Source: CAZWRK01 sp964635875
GTDB lineage: Bacteria; Pseudomonadota; Gammaproteobacteria; Burkholderiales; Aquaspirillaceae
DNA: 37,513 bases
NCBI GenBank assembly: GCA_964635875.1
Contig: CAZWRK010000032.1
Span: 1-37,513 of the forward strand
Reading direction: 5' to 3'
The position numbers and the translations under genes are program-made. Shown here piece by piece: positions 22,218 to 26,882 of this stretch (its first letter is position 1; every line of letters starts with the position of its first letter). The notes under the pieces are model-generated. The model had not been told where the DNA came from. It worked only from the letters and a program-made list of their open reading frames with translations, and did no database searches.

Positions 22218-22538
22218 ATGAAATTTGATACACTTGCATTTTATTATTTCAAAGACTCCGTTCGTGGTTTGGGCACAGGTGTTATGCACTTAGGCACAAA
22301 ACATCGCATCAAAACACACGCTGAGTGGGAAGAAATTAGAGTATTTGTTCGAGACAACTTCAGTGAACACGAGATGCTGGATGGCAAAGAGAATTTCTTT
22401 TTGTACGATATAAAACAATTTAGAAAAACAAAAGGTGTGCTTGGTTGGTTTGATGAGCATTCTGGTTCGCTGTCGGGTATTGGATTCTCTCTCTGGATTT
22501 TATTTCTTGCTGCTGCAATTATCGCCGCATTTTTATGA
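22218..22538 (+). CDS. C-terminally anchored protein, unknown
   Basis: 106 residues starting one base after the preceding stop. The N-terminal 80 residues are soluble and mixed ('LGTGVMHLGTKHRIKTHAEW', 'DNFSEHEMLDGKENFFLYDI'), and residues about 86-106 (GIGFSLWILFLAAAIIAAFL) form a C-terminal membrane anchor. It overlaps the next gene by ATGA. Function unknown. Confidence 0.5.
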   Translation: MKFDTLAFYYFKDSVRGLGTGVMHLGTKHRIKTHAEWEEIRVFVRDNFSEHEMLDGKENFFLYDIKQFRKTKGVLGWFDEHSGSLSGIGFSLWILFLAAAIIAAFL

Positions 22539-22873
22539 GCCACGACCTTGATTCTATCATCGACCATTTGGAGCTGGACGTTTGCGAAAAGGTGGTGCAG
22601 GACGAGCCGACGCGCAACATGTTCGATGACTACGCACGTGGTTTCAATGCAGCGCGTACAGAGCTTCTGGGAGTGCTGCGCAACTACTCATCGCTATTGA
22701 AGGATAAACCGAAGCCCGTGCATGCTCACAAGGCTTGCTGGCGCCGTATAGACGAATATAAAGGCGGTGCGATGTGCTGCGAATGTGTGCCGCATGAAAA
22801 GGGCGGTTGCAACTACGCACCACGTGAAATGACCGGCCACGCGCCAACTGAAAATGAATACATTTATGGATGA
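22535..22873 (+). CDS. Cysteine-containing small protein, unknown
   Basis: 112 residues. The N-terminal helical part 'LDSIIDHLELDVCEKVVQDE' is followed by a C-terminal region with 'HKACWRRIDEYKGGAMCCEC' and 'HEKGGCNYAP', enough Cys/His for one zinc site. It overlaps the next gene by 20 bases (or 8 if that gene begins at 22866). No family recognised. Confidence 0.5.
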   Translation: MSHDLDSIIDHLELDVCEKVVQDEPTRNMFDDYARGFNAARTELLGVLRNYSSLLKDKPKPVHAHKACWRRIDEYKGGAMCCECVPHEKGGCNYAPREMTGHAPTENEYIYG

Positions 22874-23243
22874 AGAAAACGAGACATCGGAATTTGGTAA
22901 GGGCTACGTGTACTGCCTTGGGTTATTCCTCGCGCATGCTGACCGCATTCTCTCTGATATCAATGCATACAAAGCAATCGGCGACGAGCAGCGCGCGTAC
23001 TCCATGTGGTTCTATTCTGCGGCTGACCATCTCTTTGATTTCGACCCACAGGCTGCACCAACAGTAGAGCTTCGGCAGCGCTGTGCGGCTTTCAAAGACC
23101 GCGTGCTCAGCTTGAGATTGCCTACTGACCGTCCGCAAGCAACAGAAAAAGACTATGCGTGGGCTGTGCAGGAAGCGAAGGACATTTTGCGCCTTACTGA
23201 TAAGGCAAACGGCATTGATACAATAAAAGGCTCTTGGGAATAG
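22854..23243 (+). CDS. Helical protein, unknown
   Basis: 129 residues; ATG at 22854, with an alternative at 22866 that overlaps the upstream stop. Helical throughout, with aromatic-rich segments 'GYVYCLGLFLAHADRILSDI' and 'YSMWFYSAADHLFDFDPQAA'. No motif of a known enzyme is visible. In the P3 unit. Confidence 0.5.
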   Translation: MNTFMDEENETSEFGKGYVYCLGLFLAHADRILSDINAYKAIGDEQRAYSMWFYSAADHLFDFDPQAAPTVELRQRCAAFKDRVLSLRLPTDRPQATEKDYAWAVQEAKDILRLTDKANGIDTIKGSWE

Positions 23244-23248
23244 CGCAT

Positions 23249-23437
23249 ATGGAAGAGACCACCGAAACATCAGAACAACGGCAGGAGCGTGTCGACCGCG
23301 AGTTCAAAAACCGCGAGCGCATGATGTGCACGTGCCGATTGCTGAAACGCTTTAAGAAAAAAGGCCTGCTGAGCAAATGGACACATGGTCCCGAATGTCT
23401 GCTCATGCAGCATATCGCTAAAACAGTGAAAAAATAG
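23249..23437 (+). CDS. Small basic/cysteine protein, unknown
   Basis: 62 residues from the ATG at 23249, five bases after the upstream stop; a TTG frame extension to 23234 is not needed. An N-terminal charged helix (EQRQERVDREFKNRERMM) is followed by 'CTCRLLKRFKKKGLLSKWTH' and 'PECLLMQHI'. CxC and a later Cys/His could form a small metal site. Function unknown. Confidence 0.45.
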   Translation: MEETTETSEQRQERVDREFKNRERMMCTCRLLKRFKKKGLLSKWTHGPECLLMQHIAKTVKK

Positions 23438-23440
23438 TAT

Positions 23441-23638
23441 ATGCCACGACAAACAATGAATTCAAAAAATCGCCATAAAGCAAAAAAACGTCTCGCTAAA
23501 AAGTTGAGCGTAGGTGAACCAAAGAAAAAGGGTGTCGGACCGTTCGATTCTGATGCATGGGAAAAAAGACGGGTTGCTAGAGCTTCCCGTGTTGAACGGA
23601 GTGTCTCGCGCGCACGTGCGCGTAAGGCTAACGTATGA
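23441..23638 (+). CDS. Very basic small protein
   Basis: 65 residues, strongly basic from end to end (NRHKAKKRLAKKLS, KKKGVG, RASRVERSVSRARARKANV). Probably binds nucleic acid or is ribosome-associated; no family recognised. It is coupled by ATGA to the next basic peptide. Confidence 0.45.
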   Translation: MPRQTMNSKNRHKAKKRLAKKLSVGEPKKKGVGPFDSDAWEKRRVARASRVERSVSRARARKANV

Positions 23639-23781
23639 GCCGCATCCTCTACGCAATCAAACGCATGCTGTTTTATAAGGCCGTGCCTCGGTCCATCGGT
23701 GCGCCAATCAAGGCGTATCGCACAGCAAAGTTCTACCTAAAAAATCGCAATCGGCCACGGCGCTGGTTTAAGGGATTCTGA
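23635..23781 (+). CDS. 48-residue basic protein
   Basis: ATG at 23635 overlaps the upstream stop by ATGA. The peptide MSRILYAIKRMLFYKAVPRS and a tail RNRPRRWFKGF give a basic amphipathic helix with aromatic residues, suggesting membrane-surface or nucleic-acid binding. No family recognised. Confidence 0.45.
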   Translation: MSRILYAIKRMLFYKAVPRSIGAPIKAYRTAKFYLKNRNRPRRWFKGF

Positions 23782-23784
23782 GTT

Positions 23785-24129
23785 ATGAAATTCGAGATTA
23801 TAAACCCAAGCGACAAGGCATACATTGAAGGTGAATTTTTACCCTGTGCTGTGGCCGTCATGCTCTTTGGAAAAGGCACCTATGCGCTTAAAGGTGACTG
23901 TGATGAGCATTTCATGCCGGTGTTCTTTCAGGACTTGGGTTTCATGGAGAAGTGGTTTGAAGAGCACAACATCCCTGATATTCAAAATTGGGTGGCGGCA
24001 AACCATGCCGATGTCGCTGCTGCAGCTGATACGGTGCGCCTCGATGGTGAGCGAACTTCGACAACGGACATTGTTGGGAACGCTCAGTACATCGCAGAAA
24101 TGTTGAGGAAAAACTACCCTGCCAAATAG
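23785..24129 (+). CDS. Conserved-looking small protein, unknown
   Basis: 114 residues. The N-terminus 'MKFEIINPSDKAYIEGEFLP' and 'AVMLFGKGTYALKGDCDEHF', then 'FFQDLGFMEKWFEEHNIPDI', form a mixed alpha/beta domain. The C-terminal part has a helix and 'RKNYPAK' at the end. The pattern resembles phage hypothetical proteins of about 115 residues that begin with EIxNPSD, whose function is not known to me. Last gene before the VRR-NUC unit. Confidence 0.5.
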   Translation: MKFEIINPSDKAYIEGEFLPCAVAVMLFGKGTYALKGDCDEHFMPVFFQDLGFMEKWFEEHNIPDIQNWVAANHADVAAAADTVRLDGERTSTTDIVGNAQYIAEMLRKNYPAK

Positions 24130-24146
24130 TCACGCGCGTTTTCCGG

Positions 24147-24155
24147 TGATATACT
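24147..24155 (+). promoter_or_regulatory. Possible extended -10 promoter
   Basis: TGATATACT: TATACT at 24150-24155 preceded by TGA, an extended -10, with no clear -35. It would start RNA near 24162, almost at the ATG at 24163, so the nuclease would be leaderless or start at the in-frame ATG at 24187. Confidence 0.35.
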
Positions 24156-24162
24156 GCACGCC

Positions 24163-24546
24163 ATGTCCACAACATGGCAACCAAAAATGCAGTTGTACAA
24201 ACCCACGGAAGCGCAAATACAGGCATCGATTCTTGACTACCTCGCGCGCGCGAATCGTGGCGTGCTGTGGCGCAACAACACCGGCGGCGCGTACACGAAG
24301 ACGGGGTTTATCTCTTTCGGCAAGAAGGGGAGCGGGGATATCATAGGCTGCTACCGTGGCTACTTCGTCTCCATTGAGGTGAAATCGGCCTCTGGGCATC
24401 TTTCAGACGAACAGGTGGACTTTGCACGTCAGGTCACTGAAAACGGCGGATATGCGATTGTGGCGCGTTCTATCGACGATGTGGTGGAGCTGTTTCGCCG
24501 CATTGATTCGCGTGTGAGCAACCTTGAAACGACCACTCCGGTATAA
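24163..24546 (+). CDS. VRR-NUC domain nuclease (Holliday-junction resolvase-like)
   Basis: 127 residues, the size of a single VRR-NUC domain. Motifs: 'PTEAQIQASILDYLAR' (catalytic Glu of the first helix), 'GKKGSGDIIGCYRG' (Asp of the PD motif), 'FVSIEVKSASG' (E-x-K) and 'LSDEQVDFARQVTENGGYAI' (helix with the conserved Gln). The VRR-NUC family is a PD-(D/E)XK branch with structure-specific DNA cutting; phage members probably resolve branched DNA before packaging. Start at 24163, or 24187 if the -10 at 24150 is real. Last large protein gene of the plus block. Confidence 0.85.
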   Translation: MSTTWQPKMQLYKPTEAQIQASILDYLARANRGVLWRNNTGGAYTKTGFISFGKKGSGDIIGCYRGYFVSIEVKSASGHLSDEQVDFARQVTENGGYAIVARSIDDVVELFRRIDSRVSNLETTTPV

Positions 24547-24547
24547 T
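24542..24547 (+). promoter_or_regulatory. Possible -10 element of the RNA cluster
   Basis: A perfect TATAAT at 24542-24547 overlapping the end of the VRR-NUC gene, directly followed by CATTCACGCA. No -35 at a suitable distance (TTGAAA at 24524-24529 leaves only 12 bases). Weak on its own. Confidence 0.35.
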
Positions 24548-24557
24548 CATTCACGCA

Positions 24558-24650
24558 ATGCCTATGTCTTTTCAAACATGGTTGCTCACGGTGTTAGCCG
24601 TAATCACCGGAAACCTTTTGTACTTTAAACTCCTGGAGCATCTGTTCTAG
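24558..24650 (+). CDS. 30-residue membrane peptide candidate
   Basis: The frame from the ATG at 24558 gives MPMSFQTWLLTVLAVITGNL and ten more residues: one hydrophobic span with a short polar start, ending before the 7-bp hairpin. The -10 TATAAT at 24542 would start RNA at or just before the ATG, so translation is doubtful. It could be a small toxin- or holin-like peptide, or chance. Confidence 0.3.
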   Translation: MPMSFQTWLLTVLAVITGNLLYFKLLEHLF

Positions 24651-24656
24651 CTCCAG
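24633..24656 (+). other. 7-bp hairpin
   Basis: CTGGAGC (24633-24639) pairs perfectly with GCTCCAG (24650-24656) around a 10-base loop; no T tract follows, and the second CATTCACGCA copy starts one base later. It may end or shield the upstream transcript, or be part of RNA processing. Confidence 0.4.
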
Positions 24657-24662
24657 CATTCA

Positions 24663-24769
24663 CGCACGGGAAGACGGCCCGAGAGCCGCAATGTTTACTA
24701 GGAATAACAGTTGATGCTTGGCTCCTAATGTGTTGCGCATCACTGCCAGTCTAACCTGGCTCCCGTGCG
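24663..24769 (+). ncRNA. Cloverleaf-shaped structured RNA (degenerate tRNA-like)
   Basis: The ends pair over 9 bp: CGCACGGGA (24663-24671) with TCCCGTGCG (24761-24769). Inside are three hairpins: CGGC/GCCG (24675-24678 with 24685-24688), GATGC/GCATC (24713-24717 with 24737-24741, extended by CAG/CTG), and CCAG/CTGG (24746-24749 with 24756-24759). The last looks like a T-arm, with loop TCTAAC, one base shorter than a normal T-loop. It lacks U8 and a normal D-arm, and the spacing before the anticodon arm is too long, so I do not call a tRNA. It follows a CATTCACGCA copy. Confidence 0.4.
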
Positions 24770-24839
24770 CGAGTGAAACTATACATTTTGCTCAAACCTA
24801 TACATTTCTTGCATGAAACTATGCAAATATGCTGTAGTA

Positions 24840-24868
24840 TTGATAGGTTTTTCTTGAAATCTTATACA
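24840..24868 (+). promoter_or_regulatory. Promoter upstream of the tRNA-Leu-like sequence
   Basis: -35 TTGATA (24840-24845), 17-base spacer, -10 TATACA (24863-24868). RNA would start close to 24874-24876, right at the predicted acceptor stem. It differs from P1-P3 in lacking a DnaA box. Confidence 0.55.
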
Positions 24869-24873
24869 TTCAC

Positions 24874-25008
24874 GCATGGGGTGGCGGAATAGGTAGACGC
24901 TAGTATTTTTGAGAATTGACGGCTGCCAGTTGTTTAGAGGATAAAGCGAAAATACCGCAGCAAGCCTGTCAACAACTCTAGCCGTAAATTCATGCAAGGT
25001 GACTATAC
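24874..25008 (+). other. tRNA-Leu-like 5' half followed by structured RNA
   Basis: The stretch at 24881-24900 (GTGGCGGAATAGGTAGACGC) is nearly identical to the 5' half of bacterial tRNA-Leu through the D-arm (GCG/CGC stem, GGTAGA loop). No normal Leu anticodon arm, variable arm or T-arm follows. Instead ACGGCT (24919-24924) pairs with AGCCGT (24980-24985) and GTTGTT with AACAAC, and GTATTTT (24903-24909) can pair with AAAATAC (24949-24955). The segment from 24950 (AATACCGCAGCAAGCC) resembles the Q element of group I introns, but I cannot find a matching S element or a 3' exon. Options: intron-split tRNA, decayed tRNA or mimic. Confidence 0.35.
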
Positions 25009-25108
25009 GAGTAAAAAGTTGTGAAAAGGAGTTATTCATGCCTTTGAACCGAAGTAACGACGATGGCATGTCACTCGTCAAATCCTTGCCCCCAGTCGTG
25101 AGTGTGAG

Positions 25109-25136
25109 ACCATTTCGTCCAAACGGACAAAATGGT
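25109..25136 (+). other. Hairpin upstream of tRNA-Thr
   Basis: ACCATTT (25109-25115) pairs with AAATGGT (25130-25136), with an inner GTCC/GGAC stem around AAAC and a single C/A mismatch. It ends four bases before the tRNA and has no T tract. Possibly a processing element or the last domain of the upstream structured RNA. Confidence 0.4.
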
Positions 25137-25140
25137 ATGT

Positions 25141-25211
25141 GCCTACTTAGTTCAGTGGCAGAATGGCGCACTTGTAATGCGCAGACGTTTGTTCGACTCA
25201 AATAGTGGGCT
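25141..25211 (+). tRNA. tRNA-Thr (anticodon UGU)
   Basis: A complete cloverleaf. Acceptor GCCTACT (25141-25147) pairs with AGTGGGC (25204-25210) including one T/G wobble. D-stem GTTC/GAAT with an AGTGGCA loop. Anticodon stem GCGCA/TGCGC with loop CTTGTAA, anticodon TGT. Four-base variable loop. T-stem GTTTG/CAAAT with canonical loop TTCGACT. Discriminator T; CCA is not encoded. It decodes ACA and probably related Thr codons. In phages tRNAs either match codon usage or replace host tRNAs cut by anticodon nucleases; the RtcB gene in the same block supports the second idea. Confidence 0.92.
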
Positions 25212-25278
25212 CATGATATGATTACTCTTGCGTGTTGAGTCCCGATTCCTCCTCTGGGATTCCATGCAAAAGCGCGAC

Positions 25279-25291
25279 CCCTGAATCAGGT
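25279..25291. repeat. Short palindrome between tRNA-Thr and the terminator
   Basis: CCTGA-A-TCAGG with flanking GACC/GGTC gives a short inverted repeat downstream of the tRNA; it may be a 3'-processing hairpin or an operator. Confidence 0.35.
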
Positions 25292-25297
25292 CACAAT

Positions 25298-25326
25298 AAA
25301 AAGACCGCCCATTGTGGCGGCTTTTT
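25298..25326. terminator. Bidirectional intrinsic terminator between the convergent blocks
   Basis: CCGCC (25305-25309) pairs with GGCGG (25316-25320) around CATTGT, flanked by an A tract on the left (25298-25302) and TTTTT on the right (25322-25326). On either strand a GC stem is followed by a U run, so it can end both the plus-strand RNA/early block and the minus-strand late block. Confidence 0.85.
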
Positions 25327-25356
25327 AAGTTTACGATATTTCCGTAAAGTTCAGTC

Positions 25357-25375
25357 GTCCGATTTTTTCGGACAC
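25357..25375. repeat. Copy 2 of the GTCCG-loop repeat
   Basis: GTCCGATTTTTTCGGACAC, identical to 12886-12904. Here only 5 bp pair (GTCCG/CGGAC), while copy 1 has a 10-bp stem. It lies between the terminator and the end of the late block. TTTACG (25330-25335) and CGTAAA (25343-25348) form another inverted repeat just before it. Confidence 0.55.
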
Positions 25376-25379
25376 TTGG

Positions 25380-25404
25380 TTGTCAATTGGTTGACAATCT
25401 TTTT
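25380..25404 (+). terminator. Second plus-strand terminator
   Basis: TTGTCAA (25380-25386) pairs perfectly with TTGACAA (25391-25397) around TTGG, followed by TC and TTTTT (25400-25404). It is an AT-rich but well-formed intrinsic terminator for plus-strand transcription, backing up the one at 25298. Confidence 0.5.
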
Positions 25405-25405
25405 G

Positions 25406-25699
25406 CTATTCTTCGGTGCTATCCGACTCCTTGGATTCTCCCATGAGCGCGCGGGTATTCTTCTGTGCTTCGTGAATGCCGGTTGCGCCAAGACCCGAGA
25501 CGGCCCCTAGCATCGCGCCAGCGATCAAATTCTCGCCTACGGAGAGAGATAGGAGCAAACCCACTACAATGCCCACCCCAAGGCCTACGAGGGGCAAATA
25601 GCACAAATTAACGCGCTCTGTGCGCTTCACTGCTTCGACTACACCGTAAATCACGGCTGCTCCTGCTGTGGCCAACAGGGCCAGTGTTTGTTCGTTCAT
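25406..25699 (-). CDS. Holin-like membrane protein
   Basis: 97 residues. Two or three hydrophobic segments: about 7-24 'LALLATAGAAVIYGVVEAVK', about 32-53 'CYLPLVGLGVGIVVGLLLSL' and about 57-75 'NLIAGAMLGAVSGLGATGIH', with a charged C-terminal tail. Size, glycine-rich spans and position at the end of the late block next to other small membrane proteins fit a holin. Holins open the inner membrane for the endolysin. Final gene of the minus block, just before the terminator. Confidence 0.55.
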   Translation of the reverse strand: MNEQTLALLATAGAAVIYGVVEAVKRTERVNLCYLPLVGLGVGIVVGLLLSLSVGENLIAGAMLGAVSGLGATGIHEAQKNTRALMGESKESDSTEE

Positions 25700-25705
25700 A
25701 GTATT

Positions 25706-25972
25706 TTAATGCTTGGTAATTAATGCAAATACGGCACCGATGACTCCAGTGAGCGCTGTCAATACAACGGGCCATATAATCTTCTCGAGGACTTTGAGGC
25801 GTTCGTCGTATCGCGCCATGGTTGTCTCCATTTTTGTCATGGTGTCATTATGCTTCTCAGCCGACTGAAGAATCTTTCCAGCAAGGTAAACCATGTCACG
25901 TACAGTTGCGTGTGGTTCTGATTCTTTCATGCTGGCAGGTTCTGGGGCTAGTATTTCTTCTGGCATACGCAT
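25706..25972 (-). CDS. Coiled-coil protein with C-terminal membrane anchor (lysis candidate)
   Basis: 88 residues. A helical region 'GKILQSAEKHNDTMTKMETT' and 'ARYDERLKVLEKIIWPVV' leads into a C-terminal span 'WPVVLTALTGVIGAVFALIT'. This layout, coiled coil then one span, matches XhlA/hemolysin-like lysis proteins of phages. It is six bases from the holin candidate. The lysis role is inferred. Confidence 0.5.
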   Translation of the reverse strand: MRMPEEILAPEPASMKESEPHATVRDMVYLAGKILQSAEKHNDTMTKMETTMARYDERLKVLEKIIWPVVLTALTGVIGAVFALITKH

Positions 25973-25981
25973 AAGAGTATA

Positions 25982-26230
25982 TCATCTAATAGCTTGGATT
26001 AACAAGGCACAAATAACGTAAATGCCTAAAATGGCACATGGTAAGCCAAAAAAGAACGCAGCCATACGATATCGCTCCATTCTTCTGGCAGTGTCTACCT
26101 TCTTTTCGATGTCGTCATCATGCCTACTCATGGTGTCGGCGATGAGTTGCATTGCCGTACGCAGGTCTTTGAGCACCAGCATCAAGTCTTCATCGCTGTC
26201 GCGCTTTTTTTTGTCTTCTGCGTTTTCCAT
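25982..26230 (-). CDS. Second coiled-coil/membrane-anchor protein
   Basis: 82 residues with the same plan as its neighbour: a charged helix (DLMLVLKDLRTAMQLIADTM, DDDIEKKVDTARRMERYRM) then a span 'AAFFFGLPCAILGIYVICAL'. The two may be a duplicated pair or act together as holin/antiholin. Nine bases from the previous gene. No firm family. Confidence 0.5.
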   Translation of the reverse strand: MENAEDKKKRDSDEDLMLVLKDLRTAMQLIADTMSRHDDDIEKKVDTARRMERYRMAAFFFGLPCAILGIYVICALLIQAIR

Positions 26231-26247
26231 GAGGCATATGGTTATGC

Positions 26248-26568
26248 CTACTCTACGATGTTTTTTGTAAACTGTGCGAGCAGGTGACCTTTGACGCGTC
26301 TGTCAATGGCCATGATTTTTTTTGCGAGGATTCCCTCCTCAGCTGTGAGAGTAACTTCTGTATCCGGGCATGCATGGATTTTTTCGGCGATCATTCCACA
26401 CAATAACTTCTCATGGCCGTTGTCGTAGTTGTCTGTCGATGAGAGGATTTCTACAACTTGCCATCGTAGTGTTGTCCGTTTACGCATTTTTTCTTCTTCG
26501 CTTGCTGGGAATTCGATACGTTCTCCGTGTGCTGTGAGCACTTCGGATTCGAGATTGATGAGGCGCAT
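26248..26568 (-). CDS. Unknown protein of the late block
   Basis: 106 residues. It begins MRLINLESEVLTAHGERIEF, with a middle 'TTLRWQVVEILSSTDNYDNG' and an end 'ILAKKIMAIDRRVKGHLLAQ'. Predicted alpha/beta, soluble. It sits between the membrane proteins and a small tail-region gene. Proteins of this kind in late operons may control tail or lysis gene expression, but no evidence is visible here. Confidence 0.5.
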   Translation of the reverse strand: MRLINLESEVLTAHGERIEFPASEEEKMRKRTTLRWQVVEILSSTDNYDNGHEKLLCGMIAEKIHACPDTEVTLTAEEGILAKKIMAIDRRVKGHLLAQFTKNIVE

Positions 26569-26644
26569 AGGCTTTCTATAATCTGCTTAATAATATGCAC
26601 AATACTAACACGAATCACGCAACTTTGTACAGTTGGTGTGTAGT

Positions 26645-26869
26645 CTATGCTTCGGCTTCAGTGACCTCTGTAACGATATCTTCGATTGGTTTTTCTTCTT
26701 GGATTTTACGGTGTTCTTGTCGAAGAAATGAGGAGCTGTTTTTATCAATAATCATCTGCACTGCTGCTGTTACGTCTGGTGCTTGTTGACCGTCAAGTAA
26801 TCCATTTTTGATCGCATAAAGCTCCATGGCTTTATTTGAGTTTTCATCGAGTGTGATTGTTACATTCAT
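26645..26869 (-). CDS. Small protein after the fibre gene, unknown
   Basis: 74 residues. An N-terminal strand-helix 'MNVTITLDENSNKAMELYAI' resembles ribbon-helix-helix-like or fibre-chaperone starts, followed by an acidic helical C-terminus (KPIEDIVTEVTEAEA). It lies 13 bases below the fibre gene. A fibre-assembly or regulatory role is possible, not shown. Confidence 0.45.
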   Translation of the reverse strand: MNVTITLDENSNKAMELYAIKNGLLDGQQAPDVTAAVQMIIDKNSSSFLRQEHRKIQEEKPIEDIVTEVTEAEA

Positions 26870-26882
26870 ATATTTTTGGTTA

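Larger units (their letters stand above)
24548..24876 (+). repeat. CATTCACGCA direct repeats (3 copies)
   Basis: The 10-mer CATTCACGCA occurs at 24548-24557, 24657-24666 and 24867-24876 on the plus strand. The second and third copies run directly into the first bases of the predicted cloverleaf RNA and of the tRNA-Leu-like sequence. The first sits right after a TATAAT and the third overlaps a TATACA -10. A shared RNA leader, processing signal or start region is the best guess. Related ATTCATGC sequences follow at 24988-24995 and 25034-25041. Confidence 0.6.

Noticed and set aside
24550..24880. CRISPR array suggested by the three CATTCACGCA copies
   Set aside because: Only three 10-base repeats, unequal spacing (109 and 210 bases), no cas genes and no full-length repeat.
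24874..25140. Group I intron in a tRNA-Leu gene
   Set aside because: A Q-like element is suggestive, but I could not find the pairing P7 strand, a 3' exon or an S element, so I report only a tRNA-Leu-like half.
24779..25201. 140-codon minus-strand frame over the RNA cluster
   Set aside because: Covers tRNA-Thr, the promoter and the hairpins on the other strand; no family resemblance and no upstream signal.
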